6,257 bases of DNA from Chloroflexota bacterium. GTDB taxonomy: Bacteria; Chloroflexota; Dehalococcoidia; Lucifugimonadales; Lucifugimonadaceae. Of the stretch, positions 1-6,015 are shown in pieces. The DNA is taken from the NCBI GenBank assembly GCA_009837685.1, contig VXTA01000006.1, positions 1 to 6,257 of the forward strand. The letters are read 5' to 3'. Numbering within the stretch: the first letter of the stretch is position 1; every line of letters begins with the position of its first letter. A program made the translations under genes and the position numbers. The notes below the pieces were generated by a model, which made no database searches, had not been told where the DNA came from, and worked only from the letters and a program-made list of their open reading frames with translations.

Positions 1-1
1 C

Positions 2-664
2 GATTGGGAACAGCTTCGGTCGCTGGTCACCACGTACCTTGCCAGCCTTCCGGCTGCGGATCGCGCCGAGCAGTGGCGCGACACCGACATCGACCCTCCA
101 ATGGGCTTGGTCGATCACGTCGTCCGCAGCGGCATCGAGCCGCGCAGCATCTCCGCAGTTGTCTTCGCTGGGGACGCTGAATGGGACCGACAAGAAGCGA
201 TTACACTCGCGGCGGCCGGCGAGATGCTCCAAATCCGACTTCGCGAAACGCTTCGTGAAGACCTTGGCGGTACGTATTTCGTAAATGTGAACGCCAATCT
301 CCAATCTCTGCCCGATCACGAGTACCAAATCTCGGTATTCTATGGCAGCGACCCCGACCGTACAGACGAACTCTTAAATGCGGTTATCGGTGAGGTCGAA
401 TGGCTCCTCGAAGGAGGCGAGCAGGAATACTTCGACACCGCTACCGAACTCCTGCGTACACCCCGTCAGGAGCAGCTCCGAGAAAACGGTTTCTGGCTGA
501 ACCAGATCCAAACCATCACACAACGCGGCGGTTCGCTCGACACCATCCTCCAATTCGAAGAAACACTAGATGCCATTACCCTAGACCAAGTCGTCGCCGT
601 TGCCCAACGCTACCTTACCCCTGGCCGCTACATCAGAGTGGTCCTGCTACCTGAAGAGGAGTAG
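2..664 (+). CDS. M16-family zinc peptidase (PqqL-like), C-terminal part only
   Basis: The reading frame is already open at base 2 and gives 220 codons before TAG at 662-664; the apparent ATG at 101 is an internal Met (residue 34 of the visible part). The opening residues (DWEQLRSLVTTYLASLP, then WRD and a PP dipeptide) match the linker that precedes the last domain of PqqL/pitrilysin-type peptidases. The motif LREDLGGTY (residues 84-92) is the family's R...Y pair, which helps bind the substrate peptide in the C-terminal half. An amphipathic helical stretch follows, then the usual ending (LDQVVAVAQRYL, then a strand and an acidic tail). The HxxEH zinc site would lie in the missing N-terminal half, so catalytic competence cannot be judged. 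Such proteins are usually about 900 residues and exported or periplasmic; that is family knowledge, not seen here. No terminator hairpin follows the stop. The family call is firm, the subfamily less so. Confidence 0.9.
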   Translation, partial: DWEQLRSLVTTYLASLPAADRAEQWRDTDIDPPMGLVDHVVRSGIEPRSISAVVFAGDAEWDRQEAITLAAAGEMLQIRLRETLREDLGGTYFVNVNANLQSLPDHEYQISVFYGSDPDRTDELLNAVIGEVEWLLEGGEQEYFDTATELLRTPRQEQLRENGFWLNQIQTITQRGGSLDTILQFEETLDAITLDQVVAVAQRYLTPGRYIRVVLLPEEE

Positions 665-800
665 CTGTCCGCAAAATCCGCAAGTGAGCATGTGGATGCG
701 CGCCGAAACTAATCCCGCGAATCAGGTGGCGAGGACATTCGTGGCATGTTTCGCTGGCGACTCGCGCAACGCTAGGATAGCCACCGCGCCAATCAGGTGA
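665..800. other. Intergenic spacer with possible antisense membrane-protein remnant
   Basis: This 136-base gap lies between the M16 peptidase and the first GNAT gene. It has no convincing terminator or promoter. The 9-base word AATCAGGTG occurs at 720-728 and again at 791-799, the second copy running into the GTG proposed as the GNAT start. On the minus strand, a frame ending with TGA at 722-724 reads through the spacer and encodes a hydrophobic stretch (GLYAGVFSGLIATHLIGAVA) that resembles a transmembrane helix. It could be the decayed end of an old gene or chance. Confidence 0.3.
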
Positions 801-1523
801 GTGGCTATTAAGCCGGAAAACACACCTGCGTACAGACCGGTTCGAGCATTTTCAGTGAGCACCCCAGACCTGTATTTGCAGACCTTATTTTCGCTGGATG
901 AACGTGGTCGAATACTCGGGACGCGTGAGCCGTCCGAGGGACCAGGCCCGTTGTTCTCGCTGATCCGGGGAAGGTCAGGTTGCACGTGGGCTGTAAGATC
1001 TGACGTGCCGCAGGATCTAGCTATGGAGCTTGATTCCTTGGCACTGGAGGAGCCGCCAGTCTCAGACTTCCGAAATGACCCAGTGCACGCGGAACAATAT
1101 CTGTCGCTCGTGGAAGGCGCGGTCTATTCTGGGCCAGCATTTACATTTCCAGAGGAGATAGCACGACCTGATGGCACGATCTTCATCAAAGACGTAAGGT
1201 TGCTCGAACATCACTTTTCTGGATGGAAGTCGAGCGAGATAGTGGCGAGTTCGCCCATCGTGGCATTGATTGAAGATGGACATGCGGTGAGCGTGTGTTT
1301 TTGTGCTCGGCGCTCAGACGTTGCTGCGGAGGCGGGTGTTGAAACGGCTGTCGAGTTCCGAGGGCGCGGTCTCGCATCACGAGTTACAGCTGCTTGGGCC
1401 GTGGCGATCCGAGATTCCGGCCGCGTTCCGCTGTACAGCACATCATGGGATAACAAGGCATCGCTGGCCGTTGCTCGAAAGTTGGGTTTAAAGACTTATG
1501 CGTCATCTTGGAGTATCACGTAG
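801..1523 (+). CDS. GNAT family N-acetyltransferase (start uncertain)
   Basis: Proteins of this fold transfer the acetyl group of acetyl-CoA to an amine; the substrate is not evident. The C-terminal half carries the acetyl-CoA loop FRGRGLA (residues 186-192, the R/Q-x-x-G-x-G/A signature) followed by a helix. The later motif (STSWDNKASLAVARKLGL, residues 213-230) is the usual end of FR47-like GNAT domains. Residues 20-110 form an N-terminal part typical of two-part GNATs (LDERGRIL, then an Arg/Gly turn). The listed start is a GTG at 801 directly after an in-frame TGA at 798-800, so the frame cannot extend further upstream; its only SD-like bases (AGG at 795-797) are 3 nt away, too close. A second in-frame GTG at 855 would begin just before the part that looks conserved, but also lacks a ribosome-binding site. 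The gene runs tail to tail with the small minus-strand gene, 17 bases away. Confidence 0.85.
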   Translation: MAIKPENTPAYRPVRAFSVSTPDLYLQTLFSLDERGRILGTREPSEGPGPLFSLIRGRSGCTWAVRSDVPQDLAMELDSLALEEPPVSDFRNDPVHAEQYLSLVEGAVYSGPAFTFPEEIARPDGTIFIKDVRLLEHHFSGWKSSEIVASSPIVALIEDGHAVSVCFCARRSDVAAEAGVETAVEFRGRGLASRVTAAWAVAIRDSGRVPLYSTSWDNKASLAVARKLGLKTYASSWSIT

Positions 1524-1540
1524 AAGAGATACTAGAGCGG

Positions 1541-1798
1541 TCAAGTTCGGCGGCTCGGTGGGTGGTTCATGCGCATGTAGATGCCACCGGTTCGTAGCTC
1601 GTCAAGCATTTGGTTTAGTCGTTTGAGTTTGGTTTCGGGTCGTTTGGCGCGGTTTATCCAGCCGATGTAGTCGTTTTGCTGATATGCAGGGCGGGCACAG
1701 TAGGCGTCTGTTAGGCCGTGGTTGTTTAGTGCCTCTTCGACGAAGTCCGGAATAGGATAGATCGGTCTGGTCAGATTTACTTTAAGTTCGTCGGACAT
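1541..1798 (-). CDS. YdeI/OmpD-associated (OmdA-type) small protein
   Basis: This is an 85-residue protein. It shows the pattern of the YdeI/OmpD-associated family: IPDFVEEAL (residues 16-24), then ARPAYQQNDYIGWINRAKR (residues 35-53), then ET..KRL.QMLDEL ending with a GIYMRM strand around residue 76. The family is widespread, often annotated as bacteriocin-protection or OmdA, and its biochemical role is not settled. The protein has no signal peptide or membrane segment and is highly basic in the middle, so it is probably cytoplasmic. The ATG at 1798 is preceded by GGAG (plus-strand CTCC at 1803-1806) at a short 4-base spacing. It lies 58 bases downstream of the second GNAT gene on the same strand and is probably cotranscribed with it. 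The last residues (NHPPSRRT) lie beyond the family core. Confidence 0.82.
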   Translation of the reverse strand: MSDELKVNLTRPIYPIPDFVEEALNNHGLTDAYCARPAYQQNDYIGWINRAKRPETKLKRLNQMLDELRTGGIYMRMNHPPSRRT

Positions 1799-1856
1799 GG
1801 TGCTCCGTTCGTGGTGTGTAACTCTTGTCTTTCGGGACTGATTGCGCGGTGACGGT

Positions 1857-2369
1857 CTAGTCCAACTTAAGCACCATCAGGTGTTCGTCGATGTACTCAC
1901 CTTCTACGAGCATGGCCCGCGGCGTCGTGCCGCAAATCTCAAATCCGAAGGAGGCATAGAGTGACTTTGCGCGTTCGTTTGTAGTCGTGGCGGTCAGTTG
2001 GATAGTGGAGAGTCCGGGTATACGGCGTGCCCGTTCCAGAACGGCTGCGACCATCGCGCGTCCGTATCCACTGCCTTGATGCTCGGCAGCCACATGCACG
2101 GCGACGATTCTGCCGGTGTGCATTTCTTTGGGGGCCTCATATCGAAAGAAACTGATCGAGCCGACGAGGTCACCGTTGGCGAAACAGCCGAGGGTGAACG
2201 CATCTGTAGATTCTGGGGTTTCGGCCAGCCGATCGGCGAACCGGGCTGGAGGCCAGTCTAGTTCAACCTCGTAAGAGGAACTGAAGATCGTCGGGTACTC
2301 CTTGAGGGCTCTGAGCCTGAGAGTGCGGTATTCTAAGGCATCGTTCTTTGTCAATTCGCGGATCTGCAT
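1857..2369 (-). CDS. GNAT family N-acetyltransferase (RimI-like fold)
   Basis: A complete 170-residue single-domain GNAT, the normal length for the family. The N-terminus (MQIRELTKNDALEYRTLRL) is the usual first strand and helix. Residues 88-115 form motif A, with the pyrophosphate-binding loop EHQGSGYGRA (Q98, G99, G101, G103). Motif B follows: TTTNERAKSLYASFGFE, residues 128-144, with the N131, Y138 and FGF signature. The acceptor could be a small amine, an antibiotic or a protein N-terminus; the sequence does not say. The start is the first Met and fits the family, but no Shine-Dalgarno sequence is visible upstream. The gene is divergent from the VOC gene across 51 bases and upstream of the OmdA-type gene. 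It is not closely similar to the other GNAT in the window, so a recent duplication is unlikely. Confidence 0.92.
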   Translation of the reverse strand: MQIRELTKNDALEYRTLRLRALKEYPTIFSSSYEVELDWPPARFADRLAETPESTDAFTLGCFANGDLVGSISFFRYEAPKEMHTGRIVAVHVAAEHQGSGYGRAMVAAVLERARRIPGLSTIQLTATTTNERAKSLYASFGFEICGTTPRAMLVEGEYIDEHLMVLKLD

Positions 2370-2407
2370 ACAAGGCGTTACGAATCTTTGTGTCCGTTAT
2401 TCCATTA

Positions 2408-2414
2408 GAAAGGA
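2408..2414 (+). promoter_or_regulatory. Ribosome binding site of the VOC gene
   Basis: GAAAGGA lies 6 bases before the ATG at 2421. This fixes the VOC start. Confidence 0.7.
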
Positions 2415-2419
2415 CTATA
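2414..2419 (-). promoter_or_regulatory. Possible -10 element for the minus-strand GNAT gene
   Basis: Read on the minus strand, these bases are TATAGT, a 5-of-6 match to the sigma70 -10 box. Transcription would begin near 2407 and leave a leader of about 38 bases before the GNAT ATG at 2369. The base positions 17 bases upstream (TGATGC) make a poor -35. The element sits in the RBS-to-ATG spacer of the divergent VOC gene. Confidence 0.25.
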
Positions 2420-2420
2420 T

Positions 2421-2822
2421 ATGGAGCCTCGCATCAGCATCATCACTTTAGGCGTTAACGACCTGCAACGCTCGGTCGAGTTTTATCGCGACGGATTGGG
2501 ACTGCCACTTTTTGACGAAAACACCGAGTCGATCGCTTTCTTCCAGACCAGCGGGACGTGGTTGGCGCTCTACCCGCGGGAAGCCCTCGCAGACGATATC
2601 GGCATTGCCACCAAAGCCAGCGGCTTTTCCGGTGTGACGTTAGCTCACAACGTGAGGACGCGTGAGGAGGTCGACTCGCTCTTGGATGTCGCTGTATCTG
2701 CGGGTGCCACGTTGGTCAAATCAGCGCAAGATACTTTCTGGGGTGGCTACTCTGGCTACTTCGCCGACCCTGAGGGACATCTCTGGGAGATCGCTTGGAA
2801 TCCCCACTTTTGGATCGAATGA
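2421..2822 (+). CDS. VOC family protein (glyoxalase/bleomycin-resistance/dioxygenase fold)
   Basis: A complete 133-residue protein of the vicinal oxygen chelate superfamily, the usual size for two paired beta-alpha-beta-beta-beta modules. Module 1 begins ISIITLGVNDLQRSVEFYRD (residues 5-24). Module 2 begins GVTLAHNVRTREEVDSLL (residues 71-88). The signature ending YFADPEGHLWEIAWNP is at residues 113-128. Candidate metal ligands are H76 and E124; the first-strand histidine of glyoxalase I is replaced by small or aliphatic residues. It may therefore bind metal differently or act as a binding protein. The substrate is unknown. The GAAAGGA ribosome-binding site supports this start. The SDR gene follows on the same strand after 99 bases, so the two may be cotranscribed. 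Confidence 0.93.
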   Translation: MEPRISIITLGVNDLQRSVEFYRDGLGLPLFDENTESIAFFQTSGTWLALYPREALADDIGIATKASGFSGVTLAHNVRTREEVDSLLDVAVSAGATLVKSAQDTFWGGYSGYFADPEGHLWEIAWNPHFWIE

Positions 2823-2921
2823 GCGCTCCAAATACCGACATCCCAACTATCGAGAGCCAGAGCCGTCGTTGGATGTAACATAACTCCAGCCACAAAAAAC
2901 GTCGGGGGAATCGTAGAGATC

Positions 2922-3860
2922 ATGTCACATCACCAACCACTTGCAGGTCGCGCGGGTATCGTTACGGGCGGGGCGCTCGGTATCGGAGGCGGCACTGCCA
3001 GACGATTGGCGGCTGACGGCGCCAGCATTCTTATCGTCGACATCGTCGAAGACGCGGCGCAGCGGAATGCGCAGCGCATCAACGATGCTGGCGGGTCTGC
3101 GACATACATGGTCGGAGACGTCGCTCAGGAAGATGTCGCAAAGTCGATGATCGAGCGTTGCGTCGACGAGTACGGTCGTCTCGATATATTGATCCAGAAC
3201 GCGTACGGCGGCGGTGTGGGACGTGACGGCTCTGCGGTCGATGTTGAACCTGATGCATGGAGATCCGGTATGGATCTGCTAGTGGGGGCACAGTTTTTGG
3301 GCGCCAAGTACGGCGTTCCAGCCATGGAGGCGTCTGGCCATCCCGACAACTTCGAAATACCTGAATGGAAAGGTGCCGGACGACGACACGGTCAGCCGCC
3401 GAAGATGGAAGTCGGGCGAATCGTCAACATCTCGTCCGTTCACGGGCTGTTGCAGGCCCCCAGGGCGCTGATCTACGAGGCCGGCAAAGCTGCGGTTGTC
3501 GGATTGACGCGGCAGATGGCGGTCGATTTCGGGCCGCTGGGCATCACCGTGAACGCCATCGCACCCGGTCACATCGTGACCGAGCGCGGCGAGGCGATGT
3601 GGGCCGAACTCGGCAACGACGCTGGCTTCGGACTATTCGAGCGTCACTATCCGGTTAGACGTACTGGGGTGCCGGCTGATATTGCGAATGCGATCGCCTT
3701 CCTATGTTCACCGGATGCTTCGTTCATAACTGGCGTCGTGTTGCCAGTGGACGGCGGTATGTCGATCCAGCTGCAAGAGAACATCGTGATGCACACCAAG
3801 GACTACATCGTGGCGAACCCGGACCTGCGAACGCATTTCGATCACGGTCGTTTGGGTTAA
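2922..3860 (+). CDS. SDR-family NAD(P)-dependent oxidoreductase with internal insertion
   Basis: A 312-residue classical short-chain dehydrogenase/reductase, longer than the usual 250 or so. The coenzyme loop is TGGALGIG (residues 15-22). D40 at the end of strand 2 suggests a preference for NAD(H), and GDV at 65-67 contacts adenine. The usual NNAG is replaced by QNAYGG (residues 92-97). Catalytic residues are S172 (NISSVHG), Y185 and K189 (YEAGK), with N118-type helix residues less clear. The standard downstream elements are VNAIAPGHIVT (210-220) and the PVDGGMS ending (275-281). Two parts are extra: about 27 residues at 137-163, rich in Gly, Pro and charge, between the helix and the catalytic strand; and a tail of about 30 residues after the normal end. 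The ATG at 2922 has GGGGGAA 11 bases upstream, slightly far. A hydroxyl-to-keto conversion on an unknown substrate is inferred. Confidence 0.93.
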   Translation: MSHHQPLAGRAGIVTGGALGIGGGTARRLAADGASILIVDIVEDAAQRNAQRINDAGGSATYMVGDVAQEDVAKSMIERCVDEYGRLDILIQNAYGGGVGRDGSAVDVEPDAWRSGMDLLVGAQFLGAKYGVPAMEASGHPDNFEIPEWKGAGRRHGQPPKMEVGRIVNISSVHGLLQAPRALIYEAGKAAVVGLTRQMAVDFGPLGITVNAIAPGHIVTERGEAMWAELGNDAGFGLFERHYPVRRTGVPADIANAIAFLCSPDASFITGVVLPVDGGMSIQLQENIVMHTKDYIVANPDLRTHFDHGRLG

Positions 3861-3866
3861 CACCCA
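3853..3866. terminator. Small stem between convergent SDR and MOSC genes
   Basis: TGGGT and ACCCA flank a TAAC loop, a 5-base-pair stem that covers the SDR stop codon and most of the 8-base gap to the MOSC stop. There is no T-tract on either strand. It could slow polymerase in both directions but is short and weak. Confidence 0.2.
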
Positions 3867-3868
3867 GT

Positions 3869-4660
3869 TCAGATAACCGCTACCTCGTCGCCGATGTGGA
3901 TGGTGCCTGCGTTCTGTGCTTTGAGTGACACGGCGAATTGAGGTTCATCTTGGCAGATGATGCGGGTCAGCGTGCCCATTACGTCGATGTCTCGGTCACC
4001 AGATGCCGGATCTACGTGTGTCGCCAAGCAACGAACGACGGTCTTCCGGACCTTGAAATCGACTTCGCCGATGCGGATTTTCCGCCCAATCCAGCCGAAC
4101 TCTTGCCACGGATCGCAACCTTCGATGGCGATGTTGGAACGGAATCGGAGTTCTGAGACCGCCGACATTCCGGCTGCTTTGGCTAGATCGGACAGGCTTT
4201 CGCGTGAGTGGAGCGTGGTCAAACCTGCCGACGTGTCGTGGAATCGCCCATCGGAGCCATTGCCTACGAGTCGCAACGGTAGTTTCCGCCGCCCCGCGGC
4301 AGACGGTGTGCCATCGAGTCCGGCATACCAACGGTTGAGATGATGCTCGAAGCGAAGCCGATCGCCCGGTTCGTCGATAGAACCTTCGACTAATTCATCG
4401 GAATCAAGGAATTTGATCCATGCCCGGCGCGTCGCCGGGTCGTAGCCGCAACGCAAGAGTGCCAGTGCTGACGTGTGTTGTAGAGATGCGAACCAAGTTT
4501 TGCGTCGCCAATTGACATCGTTTGGTGGCCCGGCGTCATCGAAGCGGAAACCCAGAACTCGGTCTCCCGTTACCCGGCCACTGGTATCGATATCCAGCGC
4601 GTCGCACGGCTCGGCTGGAAAAGACTTGATGGGATGACGATAGAGGGCGACGACTCGCAT
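3869..4660 (-). CDS. MOSC domain-containing protein (YcbX-like architecture)
   Basis: A 263-residue protein with an N-terminal MOSC beta-barrel (MRVVALYRHPIKSFPAEPCD, then TGDR at 31-34) and a C-terminal MOSC domain. The latter holds RFRSNIAIEG (172-181), WQEFGWIGRKIRIGEV (185-200) and the conserved cysteine C211 in VVRCLATHVDPASGDRD. MOSC domains bind sulfurated molybdenum cofactor, and C211 is the expected Mo/S ligand; relatives reduce N-hydroxylated compounds or carry sulfur. I chose the ATG at 4660 because AGGA sits 8 bases upstream and the family N-terminus starts here. The frame is open back to an ATG at 4804, but those 48 residues overlap the transporter gene and are basic and non-family-like. 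The gene lies 44 bases downstream of the MFS gene and is probably cotranscribed with it. It ends 8 bases from the convergent SDR. Confidence 0.9.
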   Translation of the reverse strand: MRVVALYRHPIKSFPAEPCDALDIDTSGRVTGDRVLGFRFDDAGPPNDVNWRRKTWFASLQHTSALALLRCGYDPATRRAWIKFLDSDELVEGSIDEPGDRLRFEHHLNRWYAGLDGTPSAAGRRKLPLRLVGNGSDGRFHDTSAGLTTLHSRESLSDLAKAAGMSAVSELRFRSNIAIEGCDPWQEFGWIGRKIRIGEVDFKVRKTVVRCLATHVDPASGDRDIDVMGTLTRIICQDEPQFAVSLKAQNAGTIHIGDEVAVI

Positions 4661-4668
4661 GACGGAAA

Positions 4669-4672
4669 TCCT
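4669..4672 (-). promoter_or_regulatory. Ribosome binding site deciding the MOSC start
   Basis: On the minus strand this reads AGGA, 8 bases before the ATG at 4660. It supports that start over the in-frame ATGs at 4681 and 4804. Confidence 0.6.
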
Positions 4673-4704
4673 ATCGTGCATTCGCCCCAGTTGGATGTAT
4701 TGGG

Positions 4705-5970
4705 CTAATTCTCGCGTGGCGAACGTGGTGGTATCGTGACGCGTCGGAAAGCGATCCAGATGGCGAAGTCGTAGGCGATCTTGAGCGTACCAGCTGCGAC
4801 CCAAGGCGTGATGGTCAGCGCACCGGCCCAGAGCCAGCCTGTGACTGTGGCGCTGGGAATCCGTCCTAGCCCGCGCCCTAGGTTTGCCGTACCGGCCATA
4901 ATCGAATGTTCGTCGGTTTCGGTGATTCCCATCATGTACGCCTGTCGTGTCGGCACATCCATTTCGTCGAACAGCGCCCTCAACAGCCAGAGCACGACAG
5001 CGATGATGACTGTCGGCGCAAACGCGAAAAGGATGAGAGCGATGTTGCTGACGACTTGAGTGAGTACCAAAGTGTTAAGCAGTCCGATTCGCCTAGCGAC
5101 CCACGGTGCCAAGGCGAGTGAGGCTATATTCAACGCATGTGCAGCGATAAGCAGACCGCCAATCGCCGCGGCGGACATACCGAATTTGGTGAAGAGCCAG
5201 AAGCTGACGAACGATTCGAAAACCATGCCTCCAGCGAAGGAATCGATAGCGAAAAGACTGGAGATTGTGAGGATTCGTCGACGCGCACGCGCCTTGAAGG
5301 GGTTAGCGAAAAGGGAAGAAGTGTGGTCGTTTGCAGTCGATTGCAGATTGACCGCTTTGGAGAGGACAATATAGACGAGCGCGGCGATTCCGTGCATCCC
5401 GACATAGAGCCATAGGATGGCGTGGTAAGCGCTGATCGGCTCCCACTCGAAAGTGTTGATGAGAAGAGTGGAGAGTCCGGCAAGTAATGCGCCGGTGGCA
5501 CGACCGGCAGATGAGGCGATTGAGAGATTCGAGTATGCCCGAGTCCGGCGCTCCTGAGGGACGACTGCGGCGATGCCGGTCTGTTCGAGCTGCATCATCC
5601 CGCCCCAATGCGCTCCGCTGGCGGCATACGAACCGAAGAAGCCGCCGACTATCAGGATCCAGAAGTCGTTGGAGACGATCAGCAGGACTCCGGCGAGAGC
5701 GGTGATGAGCATGTTCACCACGGCCCAGGTCCGCGTCGATACGCCTCGGCTGGTGAGCATGACGACGACGGAGATTACGAATCCGCCAGCGAGGCTGAAG
5801 CCGAAGATGATGCCGACTTGGCTGTTGGAGAAGCCGATTTCGGCGAGGTATATGACCGCTAGGATCGCCATCAGCGACCGAGCGCCATCCCTCACGAATC
5901 GTCCGACAAAGAATAGGTACGGGTCAAGCGACGGCCCGCGACGCGGTATCGTAGATGAACTTGACGCCAT
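4705..5970 (-). CDS. MFS transporter
   Basis: A 421-residue inner-membrane carrier of the major facilitator superfamily, the normal length for 12 helices. Hydrophobic segments fall near residues 30-45, 52-72, 82-100, 103-122, 155-172, 183-204, 233-262, 266-290, 298-318, 321-335 and 372-408, with a central hydrophilic loop (about 205-232, many basic residues). The second half has SLFAIDSFAGG (238-248) and MDVPTRQAY (337-345). The latter begins the loop after helix 10 in a common group of soil and marine MFS carriers of unknown substrate. The motif A region after helix 2 (TSRGVSTRTW) has lost the usual GxxxDRxGRR pattern. The start at 5970 is the only sensible one (MASSSS then a short basic N-tail); no Shine-Dalgarno sequence precedes it. 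Export of a toxic or waste compound is plausible but not shown; the MOSC gene follows in the same direction. Confidence 0.93.
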   Translation of the reverse strand: MASSSSTIPRRGPSLDPYLFFVGRFVRDGARSLMAILAVIYLAEIGFSNSQVGIIFGFSLAGGFVISVVVMLTSRGVSTRTWAVVNMLITALAGVLLIVSNDFWILIVGGFFGSYAASGAHWGGMMQLEQTGIAAVVPQERRTRAYSNLSIASSAGRATGALLAGLSTLLINTFEWEPISAYHAILWLYVGMHGIAALVYIVLSKAVNLQSTANDHTSSLFANPFKARARRRILTISSLFAIDSFAGGMVFESFVSFWLFTKFGMSAAAIGGLLIAAHALNIASLALAPWVARRIGLLNTLVLTQVVSNIALILFAFAPTVIIAVVLWLLRALFDEMDVPTRQAYMMGITETDEHSIMAGTANLGRGLGRIPSATVTGWLWAGALTITPWVAAGTLKIAYDFAIWIAFRRVTIPPRSPREN

Positions 5971-5986
5971 TAGTGGAAGGTATCAC

Positions 5987-6015
5987 AGTGTAAGGCGTCA
6001 CCAACTCACGGTCAA
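5987..6015 (-). promoter_or_regulatory. Sigma70-like promoter for the MFS-MOSC unit
   Basis: On the minus strand TTGACC (6015-6010) and TACACT (5992-5987) are separated by exactly 17 bases, giving 5 of 6 and 4 of 6 matches to consensus. Transcription would start near 5980, only about 10 bases before the ATG at 5970. The -35 box contains the TGA stop of the upstream dnaX-like gene (6014-6012). Confidence 0.5.

Noticed and set aside
720..799. 9-base direct repeat AATCAGGTG at 720-728 and 791-799
   Set aside because: Only two short copies, with no further flanking identity and no mobile-element gene between them; chance is adequate.
1618..1678. Repeated GTCGTTTG-like words on the plus strand
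   Set aside because: They are Lys/Arg/Asn-rich codons of the minus-strand OmdA-type gene, not an independent repeat array.
1835..1863. GGACT...AGTCC inverted repeat between GNAT2 and the OmdA-type gene
   Set aside because: Five pairs with a 19-base loop and no T-tract; too weak for a terminator.
2821..2828. GAGCGCTC palindrome over the VOC stop codon
   Set aside because: An isolated 8-base palindrome with no stem extension or T-tract; not a credible terminator or operator.
3279..3572. 97-codon frames on both strands inside the SDR gene (minus 3279-3572, plus 3365-3658)
   Set aside because: Both are shadows of the SDR gene, which carries complete motifs in its own frame across this stretch.
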